From positions 124,001 to 188,000 of the forward strand of contig JACRNB010000010.1 in the NCBI GenBank assembly GCA_016219425.1: a stretch of DNA of 64,000 nt, in the 5' to 3' direction. Numbering within the stretch: position 1 is the stretch's first letter; the number at the start of each line of letters is the position of its first letter. This document shows positions 38,563 to 48,824 of this stretch, one piece after another. The position numbers and the translations under genes were made by a program. This DNA comes from Betaproteobacteria bacterium (GTDB taxonomy: Bacteria > Pseudomonadota > Gammaproteobacteria > Burkholderiales > Thiobacillaceae). Below the pieces are notes generated by a model. That model was given only the letters and a program-made list of their open reading frames with translations, searched no databases and was not told where the DNA came from.

Positions 38563-40770
38563 ATGAAGAGGTTTGTGAATGGCGGGTTCCGATGTGCGGC
38601 GTTGCGGCTTCTGGCCCTGGCAACGGCGTTGCTCGCGCCGGTTTCCTCCTGGGCGGCGAGCCCCGGAAATCTCATCACCGCGCTGTCGGTGGTGCGCGCA
38701 CAGAACGAGGATCGCGTCCTCAAGATCGTCCTGAAAGACCCTGTGCAGGGACTGCCGGTGACCTTTACCACCGTCAACCCCAACCGGATCGTGCTGGATT
38801 TTTCCGCCACCGGAAACGGCGCAGGGCGCGTCAACGAAGTGGTCAATGCCGGAGTGATCGCCTCCTATCAGGTGCTGGAAGCGGGGGAACGCACGCGCGT
38901 GGTGATGAATCTGACCGGACCCGCCACCTACGAATTGCGTCAGGACCGTAATGTGATCCTGGCCGTGGTGCGCGGCGTCGAGGCGGCGAAGGGCGTGCAG
39001 ATCGCCGCCAGCTTTCCGGAAGTGGGCAAGGCCAAGGCCCATGCCATCCGCGGCATCGACTTCCAGCGTGGCAAGGAGGGGGAGAGCCAGATCCAGGTGG
39101 CCCTGTCCGACCCGGGCGTAGGGGTGGATCTGCAACAGAAGGGGCAGGCCATCCAGGTCGACTTCATGAACACGTCCCTGCCCGAACGTCTGCAACGGCG
39201 CATGGACGTGACGGAATTCTCCACCCCCGCCCAGACCATCGAGGCCTTTGCGCAAGGGCAGCACACCCGTCTGGTGATCAATCCCAAGGGCAAGTGGGAC
39301 TACTCCGCGCACCAGATCGGCAACCAGTTCATTCTCACGATACGTCCCCTGGACGGCCCCAACGCCGCCCAGACCGACCGTCCCCAATACAGTGGCGAAA
39401 AGCTCTCCCTCAATTTCCAGAACGTGGAAGTCCGGGCCGTGCTCCAGGTGATTGCCGACTTCACCGGGCTCAACATCATCGCCAGCGATACCGTGAGCGG
39501 CAATGTCACCCTGCGGCTCAAGGACGTCCCCTGGGACCAGGCGCTGGAGATCATCCTGCGCGCCCGCGGCCTGGACAAACGCATGAGCGGCAACGTCATC
39601 TGGGTGGCTCCCAGGGATGAGCTGGTGACCAAGGAAAAGCTGGAACTGGAGGCGCGCAAGTCCATTTCCGAGCTCGAACCCCTGACCACCCGCAACTACG
39701 CACTGAATTACATCCGCGCCGACGAAGCCGTGTCGGTCCTGTCCGGGAGTTCGCGCAGCGGGCTCAGTACGGGCGAATCGGCGACCTGCTCGCCCAGCGC
39801 CACCGGGATAAAGGCCGAAGCGGTAAGCAGCGGCGCGAGCGCGGCCAGCGGGAGCGCTGCGGGTACGGGCGCCGCGGCCAGTTCAACGCGCGTGTTGTCA
39901 AATCGCGGCGGGGCCTCCTACGACCTCACCACCAACACCATGGTGGTCACCGATACGGTGGATCGTCACAAATCCATCGAAGCGGTGCTCAAGAACATCG
40001 ACGTACCCAGCCGCCAGGTCATGATCGAGGCGCGCATCGTCATCGCCGACGACACCTTCAGCCGCAATCTGGGCGCGAAACTGGGGGTGGCGGCCAAACG
40101 GCAGGGCGGTAACTTTGCCGCATCGGGGACGGACGCCACGGCCCTGGCCAGCGGCACTTCGGTCACCAGCGACCTGACCACGACCAACATCAACCTTCCC
40201 CTCGCCAGCTCGGCGGGCGCGCTGGGCTACACCGTCCTGTCCGCCTCCACCAACACCCTGCTTTCCCTGGAACTCCAGGCGCTGGAAGCGGAGAACCGCG
40301 GCAAGATCGTCTCCAACCCGCGCGTGGTGACCACCAATCTGCGGCCCGCCGTGATCCTTCAGGGCACCCAGATTCCCTATCAGACCACCAGCGGCACCTC
40401 CGGCACCCAGACCTCGTTCAAGGACGCCCTGCTGTGTCTGCTGGTCTCGCCCCAGGTGCTCAACAACGGCGACGTCATCCTCAATGTGGAAGTACAGAAG
40501 GATGCCCAGGGGGCCGACACCACTGCCGGCCCGGCCATCAACGTCAAGCGGGTCAAGACCCAGGTACGGGTCAGCAACGGCGAAACCGCCATCCTGGGCG
40601 GCATCTTCGAACAGACCCTGCGGGATGACGTCACCAAGGTTCCTCTTCTGGGGGATGTGCCCATCCTTGGGCACCTGTTCAAGACCACGCAGAAGCGGGA
40701 TGACAAATCCGAGATGCTGATCTTTCTGACCCCGCGGCTGCTGGATGAAAGGCTGACCGGGTTGAAGTAA
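38563..40770 (+). CDS. pilQ: Type IV pilus secretin PilQ
   Basis: This 735-residue outer-membrane secretin has a signal peptide ending SSWA, two AMIN domains (about 40-250) that bind peptidoglycan, an STN domain (SLNFQNVEVRAVLQVIADF), a secretin N1 domain and the C-terminal secretin domain (ENRGKIVSNPRVVTTN, VPLLGDVPILGHLF). A Ser/Ala/Gly-rich stretch near residues 390-445 replaces the usual short loop. It starts 4 bp after pilP with AGGAGTAAGG upstream. About 30 bp after its stop lies the convergent lpxC-side gene. Confidence 0.95.
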   Translation: MKRFVNGGFRCAALRLLALATALLAPVSSWAASPGNLITALSVVRAQNEDRVLKIVLKDPVQGLPVTFTTVNPNRIVLDFSATGNGAGRVNEVVNAGVIASYQVLEAGERTRVVMNLTGPATYELRQDRNVILAVVRGVEAAKGVQIAASFPEVGKAKAHAIRGIDFQRGKEGESQIQVALSDPGVGVDLQQKGQAIQVDFMNTSLPERLQRRMDVTEFSTPAQTIEAFAQGQHTRLVINPKGKWDYSAHQIGNQFILTIRPLDGPNAAQTDRPQYSGEKLSLNFQNVEVRAVLQVIADFTGLNIIASDTVSGNVTLRLKDVPWDQALEIILRARGLDKRMSGNVIWVAPRDELVTKEKLELEARKSISELEPLTTRNYALNYIRADEAVSVLSGSSRSGLSTGESATCSPSATGIKAEAVSSGASAASGSAAGTGAAASSTRVLSNRGGASYDLTTNTMVVTDTVDRHKSIEAVLKNIDVPSRQVMIEARIVIADDTFSRNLGAKLGVAAKRQGGNFAASGTDATALASGTSVTSDLTTTNINLPLASSAGALGYTVLSASTNTLLSLELQALEAENRGKIVSNPRVVTTNLRPAVILQGTQIPYQTTSGTSGTQTSFKDALLCLLVSPQVLNNGDVILNVEVQKDAQGADTTAGPAINVKRVKTQVRVSNGETAILGGIFEQTLRDDVTKVPLLGDVPILGHLFKTTQKRDDKSEMLIFLTPRLLDERLTGLK

Positions 40771-40800
40771 GGAAGTAAACCAACCCTGTGGGGCGTTCCC

Positions 40801-40986
40801 CTACAGGGCGATCACCAGTCGCTCCAGGGCGTAGACCAGCATCAGCAGGGCGATCAATCCCAGCGCGCCCTTCAAACTGAGCCCGGCAAAGCGTAGCCAG
40901 CGCGGGTCGCGGTTGAGGGAATAGCCCAGCAGGGAAACCACCAGCAGGACGCCCGCTAAAACGATCAACAGCCGAAAGGCCAGCAT
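40801..40986 (-). CDS. Small membrane protein of unknown function
   Basis: This 61-residue protein has two predicted membrane helices (about 4-24 and 36-57) joined by a short basic loop (NRDPRWLRF). It starts 3 bp after the lpxC stop codon on the same strand, so it is probably the last gene of the dcw transcript. I do not recognise a family. It is judged real because of its spacing, membrane pattern and ATG start. Confidence 0.65.
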   Translation of the reverse strand: MLAFRLLIVLAGVLLVVSLLGYSLNRDPRWLRFAGLSLKGALGLIALLMLVYALERLVIAL

Positions 40987-40989
40987 GGT

Positions 40990-41904
40990 TCAGGCCGGCA
41001 TCGGAAACAGATCGAGCAAGCCGCGCGGCGTGGCCGCGTCATCCTCGAACGTCGCCCACTCCCAGCTCGCAACGTCGGTCACCAGGGCGCGCAGCAACTG
41101 ATTGTTGAGGCCGTGGCCTGACTTGTGCGCGGCAAAGGCGCCCAGGATCGGATGGCCGGTGAGATAGAGATCGCCCACCGCGTCCAGCGCCTTGTGTTTC
41201 ACGAACTCGTCGGCGTAGCGCAGCCCGTCGCTGTTGAGTACGCGGAACTCATCCAGCACCACGGCGTTGTCCAGCGTACCCCCCAGCGCCAGACCGCGGC
41301 TGCGAAGGGTTTCCACATCCTGCATGAAGCCGAAGGTGCGGGCCCGGCTGACCTCGCGCACATAGGACTGGCGGGCGAAATCCAGCGTCACGGACTTGGC
41401 GGAATTGCGGAATACGGGGTGATTGAAGTCGATGCTGAAGGCCATTTTGAAGCCCTCGTGGGGCGTGAAGGACGCCCACTTGTCGCCATCCTCCACCCGC
41501 ACCTCGCGCCGGACGCGGATGAAGCGCTTGGCGCAGGGAAGGGGTTCAATGCCGGCGGACTGGATGAGGAAGACGAAAGGGGCGGCAGAGCCGTCCAGGA
41601 TGGGCACTTCGGGGCCGTCCAGATCAATGTGGACGTTGTCGATGCCTAGTCCGGCCAGGGCGGACATCAGATGTTCCACGGTGGAGACCCGTGCGCCGTT
41701 GGCTTCCAGTGCGGAGCACAGGCGGGTGTCGTGCACCTGTTCGGGCGCGACGCGAAAACTTGGGGCCTGAGGCAGATCGGTGCGGGTAAAGAGTATCCCG
41801 GTATTGGCCTGGGCCGGGCGCAGGGTCAGGTTGACGCGAACCCCCGAATGCAGTCCCACGCCGATGGTGTGGACCAGGGATTTCAGGGTGCGTTGCCGAA
41901 TCAT
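40990..41904 (-). CDS. lpxC: UDP-3-O-acyl-N-acetylglucosamine deacetylase LpxC
   Basis: This 304-residue enzyme carries out the committed step of lipid A synthesis. Its zinc ligands are in VEHLMSAL and in HKALDAVGD, with [18 protein letters not shown] following. The start at ATG 41904 gives the family N-terminus [21 protein letters not shown]. The sequence directly upstream is not native: it is the end of a 234-bp repeat element whose terminal repeat (CTGAGGTTTCTAGG) supplies the only Shine-Dalgarno-like sequence. Confidence 0.95.
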   Translation of the reverse strand: MIRQRTLKSLVHTIGVGLHSGVRVNLTLRPAQANTGILFTRTDLPQAPSFRVAPEQVHDTRLCSALEANGARVSTVEHLMSALAGLGIDNVHIDLDGPEVPILDGSAAPFVFLIQSAGIEPLPCAKRFIRVRREVRVEDGDKWASFTPHEGFKMAFSIDFNHPVFRNSAKSVTLDFARQSYVREVSRARTFGFMQDVETLRSRGLALGGTLDNAVVLDEFRVLNSDGLRYADEFVKHKALDAVGDLYLTGHPILGAFAAHKSGHGLNNQLLRALVTDVASWEWATFEDDAATPRGLLDLFPMPA

Positions 41905-42143
41905 CCTAGAAACCTCAGTTGACCGCTCCTTGGCCCTCGTGAGGGCGCATGGGCGCTGGCGTTTGCGCCTCCGGGGACGCTCACCCATTGGGTGGCGCCG
42001 CTACGCGCCCGATTGCACGGTTTTCGGGTCGTCTGGCGGCGTTGCTCCTCCTTGCGGGGCCGGCCCCGCTGCGTCGTCGCGCCTTGCCAGACGCCCCGAA
42101 AACCGCACACTCGGACGCGTCCAACTGAGGTTTCTAGGATCAT
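41900..42143. mobile_element. 234-bp MITE-like element with 5-bp target duplication at the lpxC start codon
   Basis: The element (41905-42138) begins CCTAGAAACCTCAGTTG and ends with its exact inverse. ATCAT flanks it on both sides (41900-41904 and 42139-42143), the mark of transposition. Inside are a 20-bp inverted repeat with one mismatch (42018-42037 with 42086-42105) and the perfect palindrome GCGGGGCCGGCCCCGC (42054-42069). No transposase is encoded, so it would need one in trans. The lpxC start codon lies in the left ATCAT copy; the right copy keeps the original ATGAT. Confidence 0.88.
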
Positions 42144-42182
42144 GCTGATTGATAACTCATTGAGTAAACGAGGGAATTCTAT

Positions 42183-42212
42183 CCCGGACGGGGAGGAGGG
42201 GCCCCGTCCGGG
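42183..42212. other. Stable stem-loop after ftsZ
   Basis: A perfect 11-bp stem (CCCGGACGGGG at 42183-42193 with CCCCGTCCGGG at 42202-42212) has an 8-nt loop, 55 bp after the ftsZ stop codon. No T-run follows on either strand, so it is more likely an mRNA-stabilising or partly terminating hairpin between ftsZ and lpxC than a full terminator. Confidence 0.6.
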
Positions 42213-42266
42213 AAGAACCCGGACACACATGCCGTGCGTCGCGTGGCGCGGCAGCGCCGGAAGTTC

Positions 42267-43457
42267 TCAGTCCGCCTGTTTGCGCAGGAAGGCCGGAATG
42301 TCCAGGGTGTCGATGCCTGAAGAAGAGGCCGACACCTCCGTGACCAGACCGCCGCCGCGTTGGCTGCGGCGGAATGTGGTGGGCTGGTCGTAGTCGATTT
42401 CCGTGGAGGCGGAGGACATGGGGACGGCGTCGTAGGTGCCGGTCGCCTTCATCGGTTCGACGATGCGCATCTCCGGCGGCTTGCGCTGTTCCCGCACCGG
42501 ATTGCCCAGGCCGGTCGCCACCATGGTCACGCGCAGGTGCTCGCCCATGCTCTCGTCCACGGAGGTGCCCACGATCACGGTCGCTTCTTCGGCGGCGAAG
42601 CCCTGGATGGCGTTCATCACCTCGTAGTACTCCTCCATCGAGAAGCTTTCGCTGGCGGTGATGTTCACCAACACCCCGCGCGCGCCCTTCAGGTCCACGT
42701 TTTCCAGCAGCGGGCTGGCGACGGCGGCCTCGGCGGCCTCGCGGGCGCGGGATTCGCCGCTGGCCTGGGCGGAACCCATCATGGCCATGCCGACTTCGCT
42801 CATCACCGTCTTCACGTCGGCGAAGTCCACGTTGATCAGGCCCGGGTTGCTGATGATCTCGGAGATGCCCGAGACCGCGCTGTGCAGCACGTCGTTGGCG
42901 GCGGCGAAGGCGTCGGTGAACTTGGCCTTGCCCCCCAGCACCTGGATCAGTTTCTCGTTGGGGATGACGATCAGGCTGTCGACATGCTCCGACAGCGCCT
43001 TCAGGCCCTGTTCGGCGGAACGCATGCGCTTGGTCTGCTCGAACACGAAGGGCTTGGTCACCACTGCCACGGCGAGGATGCCCAGATCCTTGGCCACCTG
43101 CGCCACGATGGGCGCCGCCCCGGTGCCGGTGCCGCCGCCCATGCCTGCGGCGATGAACAGCATGTCGGCCCCGTCGATCAGTTCCGCGATGCGCTCGCGG
43201 TCCTCCAGCGCCGCCTCGCGGCCCACCTCCGGCTTGCCGCCGGCGCCCAGGCCCTTGGTGGCCGAGTTGCCGATCTGCAACTGCACCGGGGCGCGGTTGC
43301 GTTTCAGCGCCTGGGCGTCGGTATTGATGGCGACGAACTCCACGCCGCTCATGCCCTTGCCGATCATGTGATCCACGGCGTTGCCGCCGCATCCGCCCAC
43401 GCCGATGACCTTGATCACGGCATCCTGGGTTTGCAGGTCTTCCAGTTCAAATAACAT
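42267..43457 (-). CDS. ftsZ: Cell division protein FtsZ
   Basis: This 396-residue tubulin-like GTPase forms the division ring. It has the tubulin signature GGGTGTGAAP, GVGGCGGNAVDHM at the N-terminus and the C-terminal peptide DIPAFLRKQAD that binds FtsA. The start is taken as ATG 43457: AGGAGG at 43465-43470 is 7 bp from it, but only 1 bp from the in-frame ATG at 43463, which would add two residues. Confidence 0.97.
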   Translation of the reverse strand: MLFELEDLQTQDAVIKVIGVGGCGGNAVDHMIGKGMSGVEFVAINTDAQALKRNRAPVQLQIGNSATKGLGAGGKPEVGREAALEDRERIAELIDGADMLFIAAGMGGGTGTGAAPIVAQVAKDLGILAVAVVTKPFVFEQTKRMRSAEQGLKALSEHVDSLIVIPNEKLIQVLGGKAKFTDAFAAANDVLHSAVSGISEIISNPGLINVDFADVKTVMSEVGMAMMGSAQASGESRAREAAEAAVASPLLENVDLKGARGVLVNITASESFSMEEYYEVMNAIQGFAAEEATVIVGTSVDESMGEHLRVTMVATGLGNPVREQRKPPEMRIVEPMKATGTYDAVPMSSASTEIDYDQPTTFRRSQRGGGLVTEVSASSSGIDTLDIPAFLRKQAD

Positions 43458-43509
43458 CTTCATCCCTCCTAAGGGTTACAGGCACAAACAGCCGGACTGG
43501 GCCGGCATT

Positions 43510-44748
43510 TCAAAAATTCTGTTGGAACCACGACTTCATCCTGCCCATCACCTCGCCGAAGCTGGCGTTCTGGATACGGGCGGCTTGATCCTGTTCATGT
43601 TTTTCCAGGCCCGTCAGCAGCAGGCCCACGCCGGTGGCGAAGCGGGGGCTGCGCACGCGGTCGGTGAGGCCGGAGATGTCCTGCGGCACGCCGATGCGCA
43701 CCTGGGTGTGGAACACCTCCTCGCCCAGTTCCACCATGCCCTTCATCTGGCTGGTGCCGCCGGTGAGGACGATGCCGGACGAGATCAATTCCTCGAACCC
43801 GCTGCGGCGCAGTTCCGCCTGCACCAGGCTGAACAACTCCTCCACGCGCGGCTCGATCACCTCCGACAGCAGTTGTTTGGAGAGCATGCGCGGACCCCGG
43901 TCGCCGATGCCCGGCACCTCGATCATGTCGTCGCGGGCGGCAAGCTGGCGCAGGGCGATGCCATGCTCGATCTTCAGATCCTCCGCGTCGCGCGTCGGCG
44001 TACGCAGGGTCATGGCGATGTCGTTGGTGATCTGGTCCCCCGCCACCGGAATCACCGCCACATGCTGGATCGCGCCCCGGGTGAACACGGCGATGTCGGT
44101 GGTGCCGCCGCCGATATCCACCAGACACACGCCCAGATCCTTCTCATCCTCGTTCAGCACCGCATGGCTGGAGGCGAGCGGTTGCAGCACCAGATCCTTC
44201 ACCTCCAGGCCGCAGCGGCGCACGCACTTGACGATGTTCTGCACCGCCGACACCGCCCCGGTCACCACATGCGCCTTCACCTCCAGGCGCACGCCGGACA
44301 TGCCCAGCGGATCGCGCACGCCGTCCTGGTCGTCGATGATGAATTCCTGCGGCAGCACATGCAGGATCTGCTGGTCTGCCGGGATCGGCAGGGCGCGCGC
44401 GATCTCGATCACCCGGTCCATGTCGTTCTGGCTCACCTCGCGGTCGCGGATGGGCAGCATGCCGCTGGAGTTCTGGGCGCGGATGTGGCTGCCGGCGATG
44501 CCGGTGTAGACCTGGGTGATCTTGCAGTTGGCCATCAGCTCGGCCTCCTCCAGCGCGCGCTGGATCGCCGCCACGGTGGCCTCGATGTTCACCACCACGC
44601 CCTTCTTCAGCCCGCGCGACGGCGCCTGGCCCAGGCCCACGATGTTGAGTCCCCCCTCCGGCGTCGGCTCCGCCACCAGGGCGGCGATCTTCGAGGTGCC
44701 GATATCCAGGCCGACGATCAGATCCTTGTTTTCCCGGAGTTTGTTCAT
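43510..44748 (-). CDS. ftsA: Cell division protein FtsA
   Basis: This 412-residue actin-like protein tethers FtsZ to the membrane. It has VGLDIGTSKIAALVAE (phosphate 1), VDIGGGTTDIAVF (phosphate 2), GIVLTGGTSQMKG, and the C-terminal amphipathic helix GRMKSWFQQNF. Its start overlaps the ftsQ stop by 4 bp. Confidence 0.97.
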   Translation of the reverse strand: MNKLRENKDLIVGLDIGTSKIAALVAEPTPEGGLNIVGLGQAPSRGLKKGVVVNIEATVAAIQRALEEAELMANCKITQVYTGIAGSHIRAQNSSGMLPIRDREVSQNDMDRVIEIARALPIPADQQILHVLPQEFIIDDQDGVRDPLGMSGVRLEVKAHVVTGAVSAVQNIVKCVRRCGLEVKDLVLQPLASSHAVLNEDEKDLGVCLVDIGGGTTDIAVFTRGAIQHVAVIPVAGDQITNDIAMTLRTPTRDAEDLKIEHGIALRQLAARDDMIEVPGIGDRGPRMLSKQLLSEVIEPRVEELFSLVQAELRRSGFEELISSGIVLTGGTSQMKGMVELGEEVFHTQVRIGVPQDISGLTDRVRSPRFATGVGLLLTGLEKHEQDQAARIQNASFGEVMGRMKSWFQQNF

Positions 44749-45479
44749 GCCCGTTTTTCCTGCTGGTTGGCCTTGCTGGGGAGGGGCGACGGAGCGGACG
44801 CCCGTTGCGCCGAGAAACCGTTGGGATAACGCATGTCCACCCGCGCGATGGCGCCCACGGCGGTCACCGCCTGGGGGTAGAAGCGCGCGAAACGCTGCAT
44901 CCGTTCCTCGATCCGCTCGCGCCCCAACTCCACCTCAATGCCGCTGGAAAGACGCAGATGCCAGGACTGGCGCGGACTCAGCACCACCTGCTCCACCTTC
45001 AGCCCGAGCGGGGCGGCGGCCTGAGCGAATTCACCGTAGCGGCGCGCCACTTCGCGTTCCATGCCCTCCGGCGCCAGGACGCGCGGCAGGTTGGCGGCGG
45101 GCCGCACCGGGAACACCTCGCCCGCGGTGGAAAGGGTGGCGCGGTCGTTCCAGGCGGCGGCGGCCTCGTGCTCCTCCAGGGTCACGAACAGCCGATCCGG
45201 CCAAGCGCGTCGCACATCGGCGCGGCGCACCCAGGGCAGGGTCTCCAGGCGCAGGCGCGCATCCTGCAGATCCATCGAGAAGAACCCGCCGGCCAGCTTG
45301 GGCAGCAACGCCTGCACGGCATGTTGGGTGTCGGAGTGGGCCGCGCCCTCCACCGTCACCTGGCTGAAGGGGTAGCGCTGTTCCAGCGCCGCGCGCCCCG
45401 CCACCCACAGGGCAAACAGCAGGGTGAAGGCCAGCACGGCCTTGGTGATGCGGTTGAGGACTTCCGGCTTATCCCACAT
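44745..45479 (-). CDS. ftsQ: Cell division protein FtsQ
   Basis: This 244-residue protein has one N-terminal membrane helix (about 13-30), a POTRA domain ([20 protein letters not shown]) and the beta domain with [12 protein letters not shown]. It is the central scaffold of the FtsQLB complex. It overlaps ddlB by 11 bp and ftsA by 4 bp. Confidence 0.94.
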   Translation of the reverse strand: MWDKPEVLNRITKAVLAFTLLFALWVAGRAALEQRYPFSQVTVEGAAHSDTQHAVQALLPKLAGGFFSMDLQDARLRLETLPWVRRADVRRAWPDRLFVTLEEHEAAAAWNDRATLSTAGEVFPVRPAANLPRVLAPEGMEREVARRYGEFAQAAAPLGLKVEQVVLSPRQSWHLRLSSGIEVELGRERIEERMQRFARFYPQAVTAVGAIARVDMRYPNGFSAQRASAPSPLPSKANQQEKRA

Positions 45480-46398
45480 GGGCCAGCTCCAGCACCTTCA
45501 GGCACAGGTCCGGGAAGGCGATGCCCGCCGCCCGCGCCGCCATCGGGACCAGGCTATGGTCGGTCATGCCCGGCGCGGTATTGATCTCCAGCAGATAGGG
45601 TTTGTGGTCCGCGTCCAGCAGCACGTCCACCCGGCCCCAGCCGCGGCAGCCCAGGATGCGGAAGGCGCGCAGGGCCAGGAACTGCATCTCCGCCTCCGCC
45701 TCCGCCGACAGCCCGGCGGGGCAGAGGTAACGGGTGTCGTTGCGTAGATATTTGGCCTCGTAGTCGTAGAACTCCGTGGCCGGCTCGATCTTCACCGCCG
45801 GCAGGGCCTGCATGTCGTCGCCCTTGCCGAGAATGGCCACGGTGTACTCGCCGCCGCTCAGGAAACGCTCCGCCAGCACCAGCGGGTCGTGCCGCGCCGC
45901 CTCGGCATAGGCCGCAGGCAACTCCCCATGCGCCTTCACCTTGGTCACGCCCACGCTGGAGCCCTCGTTGGCCGGCTTCACAAACAGGGGCAGGCCCAAC
46001 TGTCGTTCCACCGCGCCGAAATCGCTGTCGGCGGTCAGCAGCGCGTAATCCGGCACCGGCAGACCGGCGCCCTGCCACAGGAGCTTGGTGCGCCACTTGT
46101 CCATCCCCAGGGCCGAGGCCATCACGCCGCTGCCGGTGTAGGGGATGCCCAACAACTCCAGCGCCCCCTGCACCGTACCGTCCTCGCCGCCGCGCCCATG
46201 CAGGATCACGAAGGCGCGGGCGTAGCCCTCGCGCTTGAGATCGCCCAGATCGCGCCCGGCGGGATCGAAGGCGTGGGCGTCCACCCCCTTCGAACGCAGA
46301 GCGGCCAGCACGGCGTTGCCGCTCTTGAGCGAGACATCCCGCTCGGCGGACGACCCGCCGAACAAGACCGCGACTTTTCCGAATGCTTCAGGGCTCAC
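45469..46398 (-). CDS. ddlB: D-alanine--D-alanine ligase
   Basis: The 309-residue product is an ATP-grasp ligase that makes D-Ala-D-Ala. It has [51 protein letters not shown] and [14 protein letters not shown]. The start is GTG 46398, overlapping the murB stop (GTGA) with GGAGAG upstream; the frame open to 46755 lies inside murB. Confidence 0.95.
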   Translation of the reverse strand: MSPEAFGKVAVLFGGSSAERDVSLKSGNAVLAALRSKGVDAHAFDPAGRDLGDLKREGYARAFVILHGRGGEDGTVQGALELLGIPYTGSGVMASALGMDKWRTKLLWQGAGLPVPDYALLTADSDFGAVERQLGLPLFVKPANEGSSVGVTKVKAHGELPAAYAEAARHDPLVLAERFLSGGEYTVAILGKGDDMQALPAVKIEPATEFYDYEAKYLRNDTRYLCPAGLSAEAEAEMQFLALRAFRILGCRGWGRVDVLLDADHKPYLLEINTAPGMTDHSLVPMAARAAGIAFPDLCLKVLELAHVG

Positions 46399-47327
46399 GC
46401 TTTCTCTCCAACGATTCTGACTTCCCGTTCCAGCCTCACCCCGGTCTTCGCCTCCACCCCCGCCTGCGCCGTCTCGATCAGGGTCTCGATGTCCGTGGCC
46501 GTGGCCCCGCCCAGGTTGACGATGAAGTTGGCGTGCTTTTCCGAGAACTGCGCGCCGCCGATGCTCCGACCCTTGAACCCGCAGGACTCGATCAGGCGCG
46601 CGGCGAAGTCGCCCGGCGGGTTGCGGAACACGGAGCCGGCATTGGGCTGGGTCAGGGGCTGGCTGGCGGCGCGCTTGGCCAGGAGCTGTTTGATCAGGGT
46701 GCGGCTGTGTTCGCCATCCCCGCGCGGCAGCAGGAACCAGGCGGCCACGAACCATTCCTCGCGCGGCTGGGCGGGTTTCACACTGCGATAGGCCACGCGA
46801 AAGTGCGCCGGTGCGCGCAGATGCAGGCGGCCATGGCGGTCCACGGTCTGCACCTGGCTGACGTACTCCCAGGTCTCATGGCCGTGGCAGCCCGCGTTCA
46901 TGGCCAGCGCTCCGCCCACGCAGCCGGGGATGCCGGCCAGGAATTCCGCGCCGACCAGATCGTTCTGGGCCGCAAAGCTGGCCACTTTGGGACTGGCCAC
47001 GCCGGCCTCGGCATGGACCACGCCGAAGCAGGGCTGGCCGTCGCGCGGCGCCAGACGCCGTTCCTGCAAGGCAATGTCTTTCAACGCCCCGTGCAGGGCG
47101 ATGGCCGTGCCCTGGAGCCCGCCGTCGCGCACCAGCAGATTGCTGCCCAGGCCGATGAAAAGAATCGGCTCGTCCGCCGGCAGGCTGCGCAGGAAGACGC
47201 ACAGGTCATCCAGGTCCGTCGGCGTGTACAGGCGCTCCACCCGTCCGCCCGCGCGCCAACTCACATAGCGGCCCATGTCCGCGTCCGCTTCGAGCACGCC
47301 GCGCAAGGGGTGCATGGACTCGCTCAT
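46395..47327 (-). CDS. murB: UDP-N-acetylenolpyruvoylglucosamine reductase
   Basis: This 310-residue flavoenzyme reduces the enolpyruvyl group to form UDP-MurNAc. It has the FAD-binding stretch [33 protein letters not shown] and the active-site region [18 protein letters not shown]. It overlaps murC by 4 bp. Confidence 0.96.
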   Translation of the reverse strand: MSESMHPLRGVLEADADMGRYVSWRAGGRVERLYTPTDLDDLCVFLRSLPADEPILFIGLGSNLLVRDGGLQGTAIALHGALKDIALQERRLAPRDGQPCFGVVHAEAGVASPKVASFAAQNDLVGAEFLAGIPGCVGGALAMNAGCHGHETWEYVSQVQTVDRHGRLHLRAPAHFRVAYRSVKPAQPREEWFVAAWFLLPRGDGEHSRTLIKQLLAKRAASQPLTQPNAGSVFRNPPGDFAARLIESCGFKGRSIGGAQFSEKHANFIVNLGGATATDIETLIETAQAGVEAKTGVRLEREVRIVGEKA

Positions 47328-48736
47328 GCCGTTTCTCCCAACGCCGTCATCCCCAACGCCGCCACCCGCGCCGGGGTCTGGCCGATGGAGCCCGCGCCCA
47401 TGGTCAGCACCACGTCGCCGTCCTGCACGAAATCGGCAAGGACCTGGGGTAGATCGTTCACGTCCGCCACGAACACCGGCTCCACCCGGCCCGCCACGCG
47501 CAGGGCGCGCGCCAGACTGCGTCCGTCGGCGGCGACGATGGGGGCCTCGCTGGCGGCGTAGACCTCGGTCAGCAGCACCGCGTCAGCCTGCGACAGGATG
47601 CGCACGAAGTCCTCGAACAGGTCGCGCGTGCGGGTGTAGCGGTGCGGCTGGAACGCCAGCACCAGACGCCGGCCCGGAAACGCGCCGCGCGCCGCCTTGA
47701 GGGTTGCGTCCATCTCCACCGGATGATGGCCGTAGTCGTCCACCAGGGTGAAGGCGCGCCCGTCCGTCAGGCGCACCTCGCCATAACGCTGGAAGCGCCG
47801 GCCCACGCCCTTGAACCCGGCCAGGGCGCGCTGCACCGCCTCATCCGGGATCTGCAACTCCCAGGCCACGGCGATGGCGGACAGCGCATTGAGCACGTTA
47901 TGCATGCCCGGCAGATTCAAGGTCACGGCGATGGGGGAGCGGATGCCGTTGCGCAGGGCGGTGAAGCTCATGCGCCCGTCCTCGGCGCGGATGTCCACGG
48001 CCTGGAAGGCGCAATCGTCGCTCGTGCCGTAGGTCATCACCGGCTTCTCGATGCGCGCCAGCAGGCTGCGCACGTTGGGGTCATCGGCGCACACCACGGC
48101 CATGCCCCAGAACGGCAGGCGGTGCAGAAACTCCACGAACGCGCCCTTCAAGCGCTCGAAGTCGTGGCCGTAGGTCTCCATGTGGTCGGCGTCGATGTTG
48201 GTGACGATGGAGATCACGGGCGAGAGATGCAGGAAGGAGGCGTCGGACTCGTCCGCCTCCGCCACCAGCCACTCGCCCTGGCCCAACTGGGCATTGGCCC
48301 CGGCGGCCAGAAGTTTTCCTCCGATCACGAAGGTGGGGTCCAGGCCCGCCTCGCCCAACATGCTGGCGATCAGGCTGGTGGTCGTGGTCTTGCCGTGGGT
48401 GCCGGCGATGGCGATGCCTTGTTTGAAGCGCATCAACTCGGCCAGCATCATGGCGCGCGCCACCACCGGGATATGGGCGGCGCGCGCGGCGGCCACCTCC
48501 GGGTTGTCGTCCTTGATCGCGCTGGAGATCACCACCACGTCCGCGCCCTGGATGTGCGCCGCGGCGTGGCCCTGAAACACCGTGGCCCCCATGCCGGTGA
48601 GGCGCTGGGTGACGGCGTTGCCGGCGGCGTCGGAACCCGAGACCTGATAGCCCAGATTGATCAGCACCTCGGCGATGCCGCTCATGCCCGCGCCGCCGAT
48701 GCCGACGAAATGGATGTGGTGGACCTTGTGTTTCAT
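47324..48736 (-). CDS. murC: UDP-N-acetylmuramate--L-alanine ligase
   Basis: This 470-residue Mur ligase adds the first amino acid to UDP-MurNAc. It has [15 protein letters not shown], the P-loop [13 protein letters not shown] and [10 protein letters not shown]. Its start codon lies 13 bp downstream of a REP-like hairpin that separates it from murG; GGGGG between hairpin and ATG is the likely ribosome site. Confidence 0.97.
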   Translation of the reverse strand: MKHKVHHIHFVGIGGAGMSGIAEVLINLGYQVSGSDAAGNAVTQRLTGMGATVFQGHAAAHIQGADVVVISSAIKDDNPEVAAARAAHIPVVARAMMLAELMRFKQGIAIAGTHGKTTTTSLIASMLGEAGLDPTFVIGGKLLAAGANAQLGQGEWLVAEADESDASFLHLSPVISIVTNIDADHMETYGHDFERLKGAFVEFLHRLPFWGMAVVCADDPNVRSLLARIEKPVMTYGTSDDCAFQAVDIRAEDGRMSFTALRNGIRSPIAVTLNLPGMHNVLNALSAIAVAWELQIPDEAVQRALAGFKGVGRRFQRYGEVRLTDGRAFTLVDDYGHHPVEMDATLKAARGAFPGRRLVLAFQPHRYTRTRDLFEDFVRILSQADAVLLTEVYAASEAPIVAADGRSLARALRVAGRVEPVFVADVNDLPQVLADFVQDGDVVLTMGAGSIGQTPARVAALGMTALGETA

Positions 48737-48749
48737 GGGCGCACCCCCG

Positions 48750-48809
48750 GTAGCGCAGGCGCCCTCGCCTGCTGTTTTGGCTGAAGGCAGGCGAGGGCGC
48801 CTGCGCTAC
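48750..48809. repeat. REP-like perfect inverted repeat between murG and murC
   Basis: A 23-bp arm, GTAGCGCAGGCGCCCTCGCCTGC written in two parts as GTAGCGCAGGC and GCCCTCGCCTGC, at 48750-48772 is repeated exactly in inverse at 48787-48809, with 14 bp between. It shares the GTAGCGC start with the repeats at 8818, 49887 and 56670 but has a different stem. In RNA it would form a very stable hairpin within the dcw transcript. Confidence 0.85.
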
Positions 48810-48824
48810 GAGAACGCGGCGCCT

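Noticed and set aside
39770-39900. Ser/Ala/Gly-rich stretch in pilQ as a possible repeat insertion
   Set aside because: No palindrome or flanking direct repeat was found in the DNA; such linkers are common in secretins.
41901-42230. 109-codon open frame across the MITE-like element as a protein gene
   Set aside because: Its sequence is mostly the palindromic element and has no family features. It matters only as a possible leader frame for lpxC, described as a finding.
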